From positions 107,854 to 171,853 of the forward strand of contig DATLGL010000027.1 in the NCBI GenBank assembly GCA_035540495.1: 64,000 nt of DNA, in the 5' to 3' direction. Positions within the stretch are counted from its first letter, which is position 1; each line of letters starts with the position of its first letter. The notes under the pieces are model-generated. The model saw nothing but the letters and a program-made list of their open reading frames with translations. It was not told the DNA's origin and made no database searches. Of this stretch, positions 17,960 to 28,731 are shown in pieces. The stretch is from DASVEG01 sp035540495 (GTDB lineage Bacteria > Actinomycetota > Acidimicrobiia > Acidimicrobiales > CADCTF01). Position numbers and translations under genes: made by a program.

Positions 17960-18355
17960 TCAGGTCACCTGGTCGTCGATGCTCTTGCGGTCGAAGTAGA
18001 CACGCTCGCAGACGATGCGATCGTCGCCTTCAGCGAACAGGAACAACGCGACCATCCGCGACCGGAACGACTTGCCGCTGTCGACGTGCGTTCCGAGGAG
18101 ATCGAACTCGGCGATCACCCCGTCGTCGCCCGCGGGACGCAACACGGCGTTCTCGTTCCGCTGGTCGGGAAACGTCGAGCGCGATCGCGTGAAGTACTCG
18201 CGCACGGCGGGCTCCCCGTCGAAGACCCGCCCCGTCGGCATCAACTCGTACCGCGGGTGCGCGAACGTCGCGATCACGGCGTCGAAGTCCTTCCGGTTCT
18301 CCGCCTCCATGTGCTGACGCACGACGGCGAGGCGACGGCGGGCGAGATCGTCCAC
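17960..18355 (-). CDS. NTF2-like (SnoaL-type) protein
   Basis: A 131-residue alpha+beta cone-fold protein: an N-terminal helix (RRRLAVVRQHMEAENRKDFD), TFAHPRYELMP, FDGEPAVREYF, then the long strands ending in RVYFDRKSI. These small proteins are polyketide cyclase/ester-isomerase relatives or ligand-binding domains. GTG 18355 is chosen: it lies 8 bases after the lipase stop and gives the standard N-terminus; ATG 18313 would cut off the first helix. Probably in one unit with the upstream lipase. Confidence 0.75.
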   Translation of the reverse strand: MDDLARRRLAVVRQHMEAENRKDFDAVIATFAHPRYELMPTGRVFDGEPAVREYFTRSRSTFPDQRNENAVLRPAGDDGVIAEFDLLGTHVDSGKSFRSRMVALFLFAEGDDRIVCERVYFDRKSIDDQVT

Positions 18356-18363
18356 GGGCTGGG

Positions 18364-19941
18364 TCAGCCCCGGCCCCACCGGACGACCGACTCGGTCGCG
18401 GCAGGTGCGTACCGCCCGTCGCCGCCGAACGACGTGGTGATCCGTGCTGCAGAACCATGGTCGGAGACGATCAACGTGCCGCGCGCCACCCCGGCCTCGT
18501 CGGTCAGGACGGTCGTTGCAGCGCCGAGCGAGGAGAAGGTGATGGCGCGCCCGACGACAGGGCTGCCATCGTCGTCGACGAGCCACGCGGCGACCGCGAC
18601 CGCAGACCCGCGAGCCGTGGTCGGGCCGGTGTACTCCACGATCGTGGTCTCGCGAGCGACCTCGACTGCAGCTGCGCCGACCGCCGGATCGTGTCGGTCG
18701 CCGCCGGCGTGACGAGCCACGACCGACCGGGTTCCCGCGTCGACGTCCGCCACGACCGAGGTCCGCGCGACGCCGTCGACGCCGGTGATCCCGTCGGCGC
18801 GGCCGTCACCGAGCTCGAAGCTGACTCGCACACGCTCCAGCGGCTGGCCGCCGCGATCGGCCACGGTGGCCGCCACGGCGATGGCGTCGGTCGCCGTGGC
18901 GCGCGATGGCGCCGAGACCGAGACCGTCGTCTCGCGCACGTACGGAGCGAGTGGGGGCTCTGATGTCGCCGGCCGCCCGTTCTGCGGGAAGGTGCTCAGG
19001 TTCGCCATCCACGCCGACATCGTCGTTGGCCACTGCGACGGCGGCGGCATCGACGAGAAGGACGCCCTGGCACAGGTGTCAGCGCCGACCACGACGCCTG
19101 CGGCTGTCCCGTTGTGCGAACCGGTTCGCCGGTTGTTCAGCGCTCCGAGCACCAGCGCGTGCGCGACCGCGTCGCCTGCCATCCCCAGGTGATCCGTCGG
19201 GCGAGCGGAGCACGCCACGTTGACGTCCTGCACCGCGATCGAGAAGCTGTTCGACGGAGTCACACCCTTGTCGAGCACGGCGGACTCGGCCGGCACCACC
19301 AGCTCGTCGAAGCGGGTGTAGATCGATGTGTAGGAGATGTCACCCGGCGTCTCGTCCCACGTGTTCAGCGTGGTGATGAAGTCGGAGGCGGTCCGCATCT
19401 GCCAGCACGCCTCACAGCTGTACACGCCGGTGCTGTCGGCGATCACCGTGCCGTGGTGCGGCGTGGCGAGCGTGATCACGTCGTCGACCATCGGCCGCAG
19501 GTCAGGCCACCAGCGAAGCGCCCACCGCGGAACGAGACCACCTTGGCTGTGTCCGATGATCGAGACCTTCGTACCGCTCGCTCCATGCATGGCTCGCACT
19601 GCGCTGACGACGTACTCGGCAGACGCTTGGATGTCGTTGAGCGCGCGGTCCGGAAGCTGCAGCGTGCACACCGAGAACCTCGCCTGACCCGGTCGCAACC
19701 GTGTCGGCAAGTCGGCGGCGTAGTTCCACGACCAGTTCTCCGTCGCGGTCACGCCGGTGCCGTGGACGAGGAGGACGGGTTGCGTACCGCTCAGATCTCC
19801 TGAGCACCGGAGGGGCCCGTTCGACGGGTCGCTCGCGTTGGCCGCGGGCGCCAGGATCACGCCGGCGACGACGAAGCAGGCAGCAATCGATGCGATCAAC
19901 CCCGCGTGGGCGCGGCGGAAGAGGCTGGAGGAGGAGCGCAC
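18364..19941 (-). CDS. Secreted triacylglycerol lipase/esterase with C-terminal Ig-like domains
   Basis: A 525-residue exported alpha/beta-hydrolase. The N-terminus has a signal peptide (HAGLIASIAACFVVAGVILA). Oxyanion-hole motif PVLLVHGTG, nucleophile elbow IIGHSQGGLVPRW (GHSQG) and ITLATPHHGT identify a lipase of the LipA/EstA class acting outside the cell. Cysteine pairs such as YSCEACW fit extracellular disulfides. From about residue 350 two Ig-like/big-1-type beta domains follow (TVSVSAPSRATATDAIAV and TTIVEYTGPTTARGSAVAV). GTG 19941 puts the signal peptide near the N-terminus; the frame stays open to 20091. Confidence 0.85.
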   Translation of the reverse strand: MRSSSSLFRRAHAGLIASIAACFVVAGVILAPAANASDPSNGPLRCSGDLSGTQPVLLVHGTGVTATENWSWNYAADLPTRLRPGQARFSVCTLQLPDRALNDIQASAEYVVSAVRAMHGASGTKVSIIGHSQGGLVPRWALRWWPDLRPMVDDVITLATPHHGTVIADSTGVYSCEACWQMRTASDFITTLNTWDETPGDISYTSIYTRFDELVVPAESAVLDKGVTPSNSFSIAVQDVNVACSARPTDHLGMAGDAVAHALVLGALNNRRTGSHNGTAAGVVVGADTCARASFSSMPPPSQWPTTMSAWMANLSTFPQNGRPATSEPPLAPYVRETTVSVSAPSRATATDAIAVAATVADRGGQPLERVRVSFELGDGRADGITGVDGVARTSVVADVDAGTRSVVARHAGGDRHDPAVGAAAVEVARETTIVEYTGPTTARGSAVAVAAWLVDDDGSPVVGRAITFSSLGAATTVLTDEAGVARGTLIVSDHGSAARITTSFGGDGRYAPAATESVVRWGRG

Positions 19942-20051
19942 GAAGGAGTGGTTCGCCGTCGGGTGCCCGGCACCTTCTCGCGCGGGCGATGACACGAGCC
20001 GTCCCAGCGGGCCATGGCGGTCGAAGCCACCCGTTCGTACGGTTGGCGGCA

Positions 20052-21242
20052 GTGCCGACACCGCTCGTCCTCGCAACGATGCTGGCGCCACACTGGGTCG
20101 CGGTCGGGCAGTTCAACGCCGGCATCGAGACGCTCGAGTCGGCTCTCGCCCGAAGCGACGACGGTGCCCGCATCCGGGCGGAGGCACTCGGCGCGATCGC
20201 GTCGCTCGCGTCGGCGAAGGGTGACGCGGCGAAGGCCGTCGCTGCGTACGAGCAGGCCCGCGCTCTCTATGACGATCTGGGCGACGACCGGGCGGCGGCG
20301 TCCACCGATGTGGCGCTCGCCCTCGCGCTGCTCCGATTGGGCGACGTCGACGGCGCCCGTGGCAGATCACGCGGCGCGCTCGCCATGTTCGAACGGCGAG
20401 GCGACACGAGGGGCGAGGCGTTCGCACGTACGGCCCTTGGGCTCATCGCACGAGCCACCGGCGCTGCGGACACCGCGTTCGACGAGCTGGCCATCGCGTT
20501 CCGGCTCCTGCAGGGCGTCGACGCCAAGCATGCGGCGGCCTCCGTGCTGGTCGACATCGCGAACCTCGCGCACGACGACGGCGAGTTGCTGAAGGCCTTC
20601 CGCTTCTATGACGGGGCGCGACAGCTCTTCGATCAGATCGGTGACGCTCGCGGCGGCGCGATGTGCCTCAACAACCTGTCGCTCACCGCGCGAGCCCGAG
20701 GCGACCTCGATCATGCGGTCGAGCTCGCGGAAGAGGCGCTGGCGAGGTTCACCGAACACGGTGACCGCCACGCACAGGGCGCCGTCCTCAACAACCTCGC
20801 CGGCCTCCGGGTCGAGCAAGGAGTGCCCGATGAAGCGGCCCGTCTCTACGGCGACGCTCTCGCGCTCTTCGAGGTGATCGGCGACGACGGCCACGCCGCG
20901 ACGGCGAGGGAGAACATCCGGCTGCTCTCCATCGATCCCGCCGGCACGAGCGAGCCGAGAGGACGAGGCACCACTCGTGATACGGCTGCTCCACCCCTGT
21001 CACCGCGCGAGGTCCAGGTCGCGGCGCTGGTCGCCGAAGGGCTGTCGAACCGTGAGATCGGGGAGCGCCTGTTCATCTCGCTCCGAACGGTCGACAGCCA
21101 CGTCGGCCACATCTTCACGAAGCTGGCGATCACGAGCCGGACCCAGCTCGCGGTCTGGGCGTCGCGGGCGCTACGTGACAGCGACAGCGACCAGGGCAGC
21201 GATCACGGCGTCAGATCGAGCGCCTCCGTCACACGCGTGTAG
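20052..21242 (+). CDS. LuxR-type transcriptional regulator with TPR array, ATPase missing
   Basis: A protein of about 396 residues. The N-terminus (LAPHWVAVGQFNAGIETLESAL) is like the start of the TPR array that follows the NB-ARC ATPase in large LuxR/AfsR regulators; several TPR units follow (e.g. LNNLSLTARARGDLDHAVEL). The C-terminus is a clear LuxR/GerE helix-turn-helix: SPREVQVAALVAEGLSNREI then RTVDSHVGHIFTKL. The usual upstream ATPase and sensor are absent. GTG 20052 is chosen; in-frame ATG 19989 or ATG 20079 are alternatives. The first two starts lie just beyond the divergent lipase start (19941). Its 3' end overlaps the convergent DUF4242 gene by 40 bases. Confidence 0.75.
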   Translation: MPTPLVLATMLAPHWVAVGQFNAGIETLESALARSDDGARIRAEALGAIASLASAKGDAAKAVAAYEQARALYDDLGDDRAAASTDVALALALLRLGDVDGARGRSRGALAMFERRGDTRGEAFARTALGLIARATGAADTAFDELAIAFRLLQGVDAKHAAASVLVDIANLAHDDGELLKAFRFYDGARQLFDQIGDARGGAMCLNNLSLTARARGDLDHAVELAEEALARFTEHGDRHAQGAVLNNLAGLRVEQGVPDEAARLYGDALALFEVIGDDGHAATARENIRLLSIDPAGTSEPRGRGTTRDTAAPPLSPREVQVAALVAEGLSNREIGERLFISLRTVDSHVGHIFTKLAITSRTQLAVWASRALRDSDSDQGSDHGVRSSASVTRV

Positions 21243-21466
21243 GGGATCTGCGCCTCGTCGTTCAGGTCGGTGACGTCACCTGCGGTCGGGGCCTCGAAGA
21301 GGCACATGCAATGGGATTCGCCCGGCACGAACGTGCTGCGGATGTAGCGGACCTGGCGGCCGCGCTCACGGAAGTCCGCGGCGGTCTCGATCGCCTTCTT
21401 CTGGGCTGCAGCGAGCGCGTCGAGTGACACCCCAGGCAGATCGCGATCGACCATGAACACCGGCAT
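21203..21466 (-). CDS. DUF4242 (SCO4226-like) protein
   Basis: An 87-residue ferredoxin-fold protein starting MPVFMVDRDLPGVSLDAL, with YIRSTFVPGESHCMCLFEAP and AQIPYTRVTEA, the conserved pattern of DUF4242. The characterised relative SCO4226 from Streptomyces binds nickel; the His-Cys-Cys cluster (ESHCMCLF) here may bind metal, which is inference. ATG 21466 follows a GGGAG ribosome-binding site. The 3' end overlaps the convergent LuxR gene. Confidence 0.8.
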   Translation of the reverse strand: MPVFMVDRDLPGVSLDALAAAQKKAIETAADFRERGRQVRYIRSTFVPGESHCMCLFEAPTAGDVTDLNDEAQIPYTRVTEALDLTP

Positions 21467-21617
21467 CCTGTTCTCCCTCCGTAGGGCCACGCACGTGGCT
21501 CGTCGTCGACGGTACGGACGGACACCGCGCCCGGGCATCGGTGGAACCACCGATTCGAGCACGCCCGTTGCCGTCCGTCGTACGCTCGGCGCAGGCATTC
21601 GAGCGGGAGGATCACGA

Positions 21618-21905
21618 ATGGCTGCCTACGGAACCGTCATGATCGGCCGGTTGGCCGACGGCGTGAGCGTCGAAGACTGGATGCGCGGCGTGAAGGAGTG
21701 GGAGGAGGGCCGTCAGGTGCCCGGCTTCCAGGGTGAGTACACCTTCCTCGCCGACGACGGCCGGCTCATCAGCTGCGTCATCTTCGAGTCGAAGGAGCGC
21801 TACACGGCGCTCGCCGACGACCCCGAGCAGGACAGATGGTGGAACGAGAAGGCGCGTCCGCTGCTGGCCGGCGATCCGGAGTGGATCGACGGCGTCTGGC
21901 CCTGA
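21618..21905 (+). CDS. Small dimeric alpha/beta-barrel (ABM-like) protein
   Basis: A 95-residue protein of the antibiotic-biosynthesis-monooxygenase-like fold: MAAYGTVMIGRLADGVSVED, a long helix (WMRGVKEWEEG), VPGFQGEYTFLADDGRLISC and WWNEKARPLL. Many such proteins bind heme or small ligands or have no known activity. ATG 21618 lies 5 bases after a strong GGGAGG ribosome-binding site. It is divergent from the DUF4242 gene and convergent on a small membrane protein gene 3 bases away. Confidence 0.75.
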   Translation: MAAYGTVMIGRLADGVSVEDWMRGVKEWEEGRQVPGFQGEYTFLADDGRLISCVIFESKERYTALADDPEQDRWWNEKARPLLAGDPEWIDGVWP

Positions 21906-21908
21906 TGC

Positions 21909-22310
21909 TCAGCGCCGCCAGCTGAGGAACCCGGCGGCGAGGAACGCACCGGCAAGGATCGAGAAGAACGGGATGTCGACCGCAGGCGTGCCGCCGAGGT
22001 CGGTCCCGACGGCGTGCGACGCGACGTGAGCCGCGGCGCCGATGCCGACTCCCACGAGCGCGACGCCCAACGCTCCGCCGCTGGGCCGCATCAGCGCGAG
22101 GAGCAGCACGGCACCGAGGCCGATCTGGAACGCGCCGATGTCCTGGATGAAGTGCTGGTTGTACGGCTCGAACTGCGCGAGCTCCTCGAAGAACGACTCC
22201 GGGGCGATCATCGCCCAGACGCCGAACACCACCAGCGCGACGCCGCCGATCCCCGCGACCACTCTGGCGAACGTGCCGCTCCGCGCATCGACTCGCTGCG
22301 TTGACCCCAT
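21909..22310 (-). CDS. Four-helix membrane protein (DUF4345/DoxX-like)
   Basis: A 133-residue integral membrane protein with four hydrophobic segments (about 18-35, 60-76, 83-100, 112-129). The motif APESFFEELAQFEPYNQHFI followed by DIGAFQIGLG is typical of a widespread actinobacterial family of unknown function related to DoxX/DUF4345. ATG 22310. No operon partner. Confidence 0.75.
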   Translation of the reverse strand: MGSTQRVDARSGTFARVVAGIGGVALVVFGVWAMIAPESFFEELAQFEPYNQHFIQDIGAFQIGLGAVLLLALMRPSGGALGVALVGVGIGAAAHVASHAVGTDLGGTPAVDIPFFSILAGAFLAAGFLSWRR

Positions 22311-22388
22311 GTGACCCCCTCACCTCGCTAACGGTCACTCTTGCACCATCGCCGGGGCGAGGCACCGGTCAGCGTCTACGGTGCGGCC

Positions 22389-23252
22389 GTGAACGGCAAC
22401 AGGCGGAGTTGGCGGCTCGACGTCGCGCGAGACGCGGCGCGCCTGTACGCCCAGAACGCCAAGGTGGCCGCCGTCGCAGCCGCAGGATCGGTCGGAGCTG
22501 GCATCGACGACGAATGGTCTGACCTCGAGCTCGACGTCTACTGGCACAGCGATCCCACCGACTCGGATCGCCGAGCGCCGATCGACGCGCTCTCCGGTGC
22601 GGTCGAGCACTACTGGGAGTACAGCCCCGACGAGGAGGAGTGGGGGGAGGAGTACCGGGTCGGCGACCTCTCGATTGGGGGGAGCAGCTTCCTGGTCGTG
22701 AGTGCCGAGCGCTTCCTGGAGCGGGTCGTGGCGCACGGCGACCCGTCGACGAACGCGCAGATGCGGGTCGCAGCGCTCGCGTCGTGCGTTCCGCTGCACG
22801 GCCACGCGCTGCTCGAGCGCTGGCGCGAGGAGGCGGCGGTGTACCCGGAGCCGTTGCGCGTGCGCATGGTGCAGCGATACCTCGCGCCGGACCGGATCGA
22901 GGGCTGGCACCTCAGAGAAGCGCTCGTCGAGCGAGGAGACGACCTCGCGCTCCACGACCTGTTGGTCCGCGGCACGCGCGCCGTGCTGGGCGCCTTGCAC
23001 GGGCTCAACCGCGTGCTGCTCTCGAACCCGCGCATGAAGTGGGAGCAGCAGCTCATCGCCCGGTTCGAGATCGCACCGACCCGGTTGCGCGAGCGCCTCC
23101 ACGCGGTCTGGACGGGATCGTCACGTGAACGGGTGCTCGCACTCGAGGCGCTCCTCGACGACACGATCAACCTCGCCGCTACGCATCTCGACGTCGACAT
23201 GCAGGAGATGCGCCAGGCCCTCGAGCGGCGACGCCCGAGGCTCACGCAGTAG
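22389..23252 (+). CDS. Nucleotidyltransferase-fold protein (DUF4037-like)
   Basis: A 287-residue soluble protein. Near residues 27-48 it has VAAVAAAGSVGAGIDDEWSD and LELDVYW, the GS...D.E.D pattern of pol-beta-type nucleotidyltransferases; the C-terminal half is helical, as in DUF4037 or kanamycin-nucleotidyltransferase relatives. Small-molecule nucleotide transfer is inferred from the fold, substrate unknown. GTG 22389 gives the natural N-terminus; an in-frame TTG lies at 22341. It is convergent with the large TPR gene, 9 bases apart. Confidence 0.72.
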   Translation: MNGNRRSWRLDVARDAARLYAQNAKVAAVAAAGSVGAGIDDEWSDLELDVYWHSDPTDSDRRAPIDALSGAVEHYWEYSPDEEEWGEEYRVGDLSIGGSSFLVVSAERFLERVVAHGDPSTNAQMRVAALASCVPLHGHALLERWREEAAVYPEPLRVRMVQRYLAPDRIEGWHLREALVERGDDLALHDLLVRGTRAVLGALHGLNRVLLSNPRMKWEQQLIARFEIAPTRLRERLHAVWTGSSRERVLALEALLDDTINLAATHLDVDMQEMRQALERRRPRLTQ

Positions 23253-23261
23253 CCGCTGCCG

Positions 23262-25235
23262 TCACCACACGTCCCACCGCATCTCCGCCCGCGGGTCGGG
23301 AGCGTACGAGCAGTACGTGCCGGTGCGCAGCGCGTGCTCGAGGTGGGCCGCGAGGGTCGAGTGGTGTTCCGCGATGCGCGCGAGCGCGTAGCGGAGCGAC
23401 CGCGTCACGCTCGCGCGAGCACGCTCCGAATCTGACGCGGCGTCTCGGGCGCGGCCGCCGATGCCGAACGCTCGCGCGAGCTCTCGGACGATGTAGTCGC
23501 GGTCGGCCTGCGCCAGAGCCGCTCGCGCGTCGTCACCGAGCGCAAGGGCTTCGTCGATGTCGTCGTCGATGTCGAGCAGCCGCCGGCGCAGTGACTCCTT
23601 CGCCCGTGCGTCGAGCAGGGGCGTCGTGATCGCGGTGCTCGCCGGGCGCTCTGCTCCGGGCGCATCGACGGCGACCAGGTCGAGCACGTGGAACTCGCGC
23701 CCCGGGTCGGCGAGCATCTTCGCGAGATAGCGCATCCCCTTCAGGTCGCGGAGCAGTACGACCCGGCCGTCGAACTCGATCGTGCGCGTGTCGCCCTCGA
23801 GCCCGAAGCGCGACCGGCCCGTGACCGGTCGTCGATCGCGCACGGCCAGCTGTGGTCTGCCACCACCCGCCGCCCGCGCTACCTCGCCTGCCTTGCCGTT
23901 CGCACCGATGTGCTCGAACGTCTCGCGCGCCGCATCGAACTCCAACTGGGCACGCACCTCGTTGCCTGAGGAGCGGTACGCCTCCGCCAGGAGGAAGCGA
24001 GCAACGGCACATTCGTACGGAGCGCCGACCTCGTGCCACGCCCGGCAGGCGGTCTCCGCCTCCCGCATCGCTGCTCCATGTTCCTCCCGGGACAGCGCAA
24101 CCCTCCCCCGTGCGAGTGCGGCCGCTGCCGCCAGACCTGCGCTGTGGAACCGGACGGAGATGTCGGACAGCTCCTGCGAAGCCGCCGCCGCGGTCTCGAC
24201 ATCTCCGGCCGCTATCGCAATCTCGACGCGAGCCTCGAGCAGCGGTGCGCGCGTCAGCGCCACGTGGGGCGGACGCTCCTTCGACGGAACCAGCAGCGGG
24301 TGGTCGAGCGCGTCGTCGATCAGCGAACGTGCGGCGTCGACATCACCCTGTGCGAGGCGGAGCATCGCCAGCGAAGGGTGCGGGTCCCATCCGTTCTGGT
24401 GGGAAGCGAGCAGCGCCTCTTCGGCGCCTTCGAGGTCTCCCTTCCTCAAGCGGATCGTTCCGAGCTCGGCGAGCGGCCATCCGTACTCCCGCCGCATCCA
24501 CGGGCGGAGCTCCTCGCACGCCTTCAACGCCTCCCGTTCGGCGTCGTCGCACGATCCTCGCAAGCGGAGGATCTCGGCCCGATGCACGCGACACCGGCCG
24601 TTGATGCCACCGTACGCGACCCCTCCCCTCCACCGCTCCATCGCCTCGGTCCACTCCGCTGCGCGGTCGTACTGCGCGAGGCCCTGCATCGCGCAGATCA
24701 GCTCGCAGTAGACGATCCCGACCGACAGAGCGTCGAGCTCGCCGGACAAGATCGCGACCGCGGCTTCGTCGAGCAGCGCGAGCCCTTCGTCGACGAGGCC
24801 GTCGAAGATCAGCACCCGACCCAACGCCAGCCGCCCGACCGCGACGGGCGCAGCGGCCCGTTGGCGCACCCCGACATCGACGGCTCGCTCCGCGCAGGAT
24901 CGTGCGGCGCGCATGTCGCCGCACATGAAGCGCTCGTAGGTGCGGACGACCGCGAGCCAGGCATGGACGCCTGACTCGTCGAGATCGTCGAGGAGGCGAG
25001 AAGCAATGGCGATCCACCCGCGAACCGGCGCCATCAGGCCCGTGTCCATCATCAGGTAGATCGCGATGTTCGTGGCTGCCTCTGCGGCGACGTCGGGGAG
25101 GCCCGCCGCGATCGCGCGCCGGTGGCGCTGCTCCCAGTGGTGAAGGGCGTCCTCCAGGCGACCTTCCTCGTACGCCGAGCGCGCCAGGTGGTCGAGCTCC
25201 GCAAGGCCGATGTCTCTGTCGCTCTCGGCTTCCAA
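23262..25235 (-). CDS. Large TPR-repeat regulatory protein
   Basis: A 657-residue protein that is mostly TPR-like helical repeats (e.g. ELDHLARSAYEEGRLEDALH; LAELGTIRLRKGDLEGAEEA). Near residues 485-520 it carries EGDTRTIEFDGRVVLLRDLK then GMRYLAKMLADPGREFHVLD, a block that in many actinobacterial proteins follows ATPase/TPR signalling modules and resembles a winged-helix-like transcription-regulator segment. The C-terminal ~120 residues are helical. No ATPase or known HTH is seen. TTG 25235 with GGAGG upstream is my start; the open frame extends far upstream only as shadow of a cupin gene. Confidence 0.72.
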   Translation of the reverse strand: MEAESDRDIGLAELDHLARSAYEEGRLEDALHHWEQRHRRAIAAGLPDVAAEAATNIAIYLMMDTGLMAPVRGWIAIASRLLDDLDESGVHAWLAVVRTYERFMCGDMRAARSCAERAVDVGVRQRAAAPVAVGRLALGRVLIFDGLVDEGLALLDEAAVAILSGELDALSVGIVYCELICAMQGLAQYDRAAEWTEAMERWRGGVAYGGINGRCRVHRAEILRLRGSCDDAEREALKACEELRPWMRREYGWPLAELGTIRLRKGDLEGAEEALLASHQNGWDPHPSLAMLRLAQGDVDAARSLIDDALDHPLLVPSKERPPHVALTRAPLLEARVEIAIAAGDVETAAAASQELSDISVRFHSAGLAAAAALARGRVALSREEHGAAMREAETACRAWHEVGAPYECAVARFLLAEAYRSSGNEVRAQLEFDAARETFEHIGANGKAGEVARAAGGGRPQLAVRDRRPVTGRSRFGLEGDTRTIEFDGRVVLLRDLKGMRYLAKMLADPGREFHVLDLVAVDAPGAERPASTAITTPLLDARAKESLRRRLLDIDDDIDEALALGDDARAALAQADRDYIVRELARAFGIGGRARDAASDSERARASVTRSLRYALARIAEHHSTLAAHLEHALRTGTYCSYAPDPRAEMRWDVW

Positions 25236-25364
25236 CCCGCCCCGCCTCCGGCACCGAGCGTACCGACGGCGCCTCGCCGATGAGGTGTTCCGGCCGTAAC
25301 ACGGATTGTTCCGCCTTGCCCTGTGAGGGGTCGGCGTGGACCGGCCGGACGAGGGGGAAGTGTC

Positions 25365-25730
25365 ATGGGTTGTCCGTTGGATGAACTCGCGGTCGAGGTG
25401 GAGCAGGGCGAGTTGGTGACCCGGTACGCCGAGTGGGGCGACATGGCCGTGCGGTACGCACGGGTTCCTGCGGGCACCGACATGGACCCGCTGCTCATGG
25501 GCCTTCCGGGTGACCGGTGTCCGAGCCCCCACTGGGGGATGGTGATCGAAGGCTCGATCCACGTCATCCACGCCGACGGGAGCGAGGAGCTCGCGAGTGC
25601 CGGCGATGCCTACTACTGGCCCGCGGGCCACACCGCGTGGACCCACGAAGCGTGCGCCTTCCTCGAGGTCGGACCCGTGACCGAGATGCGCCAGTTCAGC
25701 GAGCACGCCAAGGCGAAGTTGGGCGGCTGA
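25365..25730 (+). CDS. Cupin-domain protein
   Basis: A 121-residue single-cupin protein. CPSPHWGMVIEGSIHVIHAD matches the first cupin motif region (with His but not the full HxH), and DAYYWPAGHTAWTH supplies the second. It may bind a metal or small ligand. ATG 25365 lies after a GAGGGGGA ribosome-binding site. Divergent from the TPR gene, and possibly transcribed from the same 129-base intergenic region. Confidence 0.78.
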   Translation: MGCPLDELAVEVEQGELVTRYAEWGDMAVRYARVPAGTDMDPLLMGLPGDRCPSPHWGMVIEGSIHVIHADGSEELASAGDAYYWPAGHTAWTHEACAFLEVGPVTEMRQFSEHAKAKLGG

Positions 25731-25764
25731 CCTCCGGCGGCCGCTGCCGCTGCCCTGGCGAAAC

Positions 25765-26454
25765 TCAGAGGTCGGTCGGTGAGGCGATCCGCCGGCGCAG
25801 TTCGTCGAGCAGCGGCTCGCGCACGCGCAGCTTCGTCGCCGCGTGCGCGTTCGGGTCGAGCAGGGTGAACCCGGCCGCCACCTCCTGAGCACGCGCCACG
25901 ACCTGGTCGGGCGCGACGACCTCGTCGAGCCACCCTGCGGCGACGGCGGCATTGGGCGACCACACACACGCCGTGTTCGAGGCGCGGTCGAACACGGCCG
26001 GCGTGAGGCGGTACCGCATCAAGGCGAGCGCGGCGTACGGAAGCGTCATCCCGATCGCCACCTCGTTCGCCTGGATGCGCGCGTCGCCGTTGGAACCCAC
26101 GCGGTGATCGACGGACAGCAGCAGGAACGATCCCATGGCGATGGCATGACCGGTGCACGCGGCCACGATCGGCTTCGGGAACGAGAGGAGCCGCTCGGAG
26201 ATCTCGAACCCGCCCCGGACCATCGCCGCACCCTCGGTGCCTCCTGAGCGGATGACGTTGAGGTCGAAGCCGCCGGAGAACCGACCGGCTCGTCCGGCGA
26301 GCACGACCGCGCCGACATCGTCCTTCTCGGCACGATCGAACGCGTCGCGGATCTCGGTCTGCATCGCGGGCGACAGCGCGTTCACCTTGCCGTCGTCGAG
26401 CGTGATCGTGGCGACGCGGTCGGCGACGCCGTACTGCAACAGGGTCGAGCTCAT
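25765..26454 (-). CDS. Crotonase/enoyl-CoA hydratase family protein
   Basis: A 229-residue crotonase-fold protein: N-terminal VADRVATITLDDGKVNALSP, oxyanion loop GRAGRFSGGFDLNV, and the second loop TGHAIAMGSFLLLSVDHRV. One usual active-site Glu position is replaced (TGHAIAMGS rather than GxAxGgG..l), so the exact reaction (hydration, isomerisation or thioester hydrolysis) is uncertain. The start is ATG 26454; the gene follows a D-aminoacylase-like gene by 16 bases on the same strand, so the two probably form an operon. Confidence 0.85.
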   Translation of the reverse strand: MSSTLLQYGVADRVATITLDDGKVNALSPAMQTEIRDAFDRAEKDDVGAVVLAGRAGRFSGGFDLNVIRSGGTEGAAMVRGGFEISERLLSFPKPIVAACTGHAIAMGSFLLLSVDHRVGSNGDARIQANEVAIGMTLPYAALALMRYRLTPAVFDRASNTACVWSPNAAVAAGWLDEVVAPDQVVARAQEVAAGFTLLDPNAHAATKLRVREPLLDELRRRIASPTDL

Positions 26455-26470
26455 CGTCGAGCGACGCTAG

Positions 26471-28198
<1,728 letters not shown>

Positions 28199-28254
28199 GA
28201 GGAAACGCTACGCCCCGGCGGAGGGAAGGATCTCGTCGTGCTGATCGGAACGAC

Positions 28255-28731
28255 ATGACCGCTCTCCTGGTCGCCCTCGCGATGCTCGTAGGCCTGATCG
28301 GCACCGTCGTGCCACTGATCCCGGGGCTGACGCTGATCGCCGGAGCAGCCGTCGTCTACGGCCTCGTGGAGGGGTTCGGAACCGTCGGCGTCGTGGCGAT
28401 GATCGTGATCGCGGTGCTCGCCGTCGCAGGCACGCTCGCGGGCATCGTTCTTCCCCACCGCGCCGCCGGGGGTGCCGGTGCGAGCCGATCGTCGCTCCTG
28501 GTCGGCGTCGTCGGCGCGGTGATCGGGTTCTTCGTGGTCCCGGTCGTCGGGCTTCCGATCGGAGGCGCGCTCGGCATCTACCTCGGCGAACGCATGCGTA
28601 CGGGTGAGCATCCTGCGGCGTGGCGCGCGACAGCGGCCACGCTGAAGGGGTTCGGCGTGGGCGCGTTGGTGCAGGTGGCAGCCGGGATCCTGATGATCGC
28701 GACGTGGGGGATCTGGGCCGTCGCCGGCTAG
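28255..28731 (+). CDS. DUF456 membrane protein
   Basis: A 158-residue integral membrane protein: MTALLVALAMLVGLIGTVVP, LIPGLTLIAGAAVVYG, and later helices including GAVIGFFVVPVVGLPIGGAL and GIYLGERMRTGEH, the conserved DUF456 pattern with glycine-rich helices. Function unknown. Its stop overlaps the convergent HNH gene by four bases. Confidence 0.85.
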   Translation: MTALLVALAMLVGLIGTVVPLIPGLTLIAGAAVVYGLVEGFGTVGVVAMIVIAVLAVAGTLAGIVLPHRAAGGAGASRSSLLVGVVGAVIGFFVVPVVGLPIGGALGIYLGERMRTGEHPAAWRATAATLKGFGVGALVQVAAGILMIATWGIWAVAG

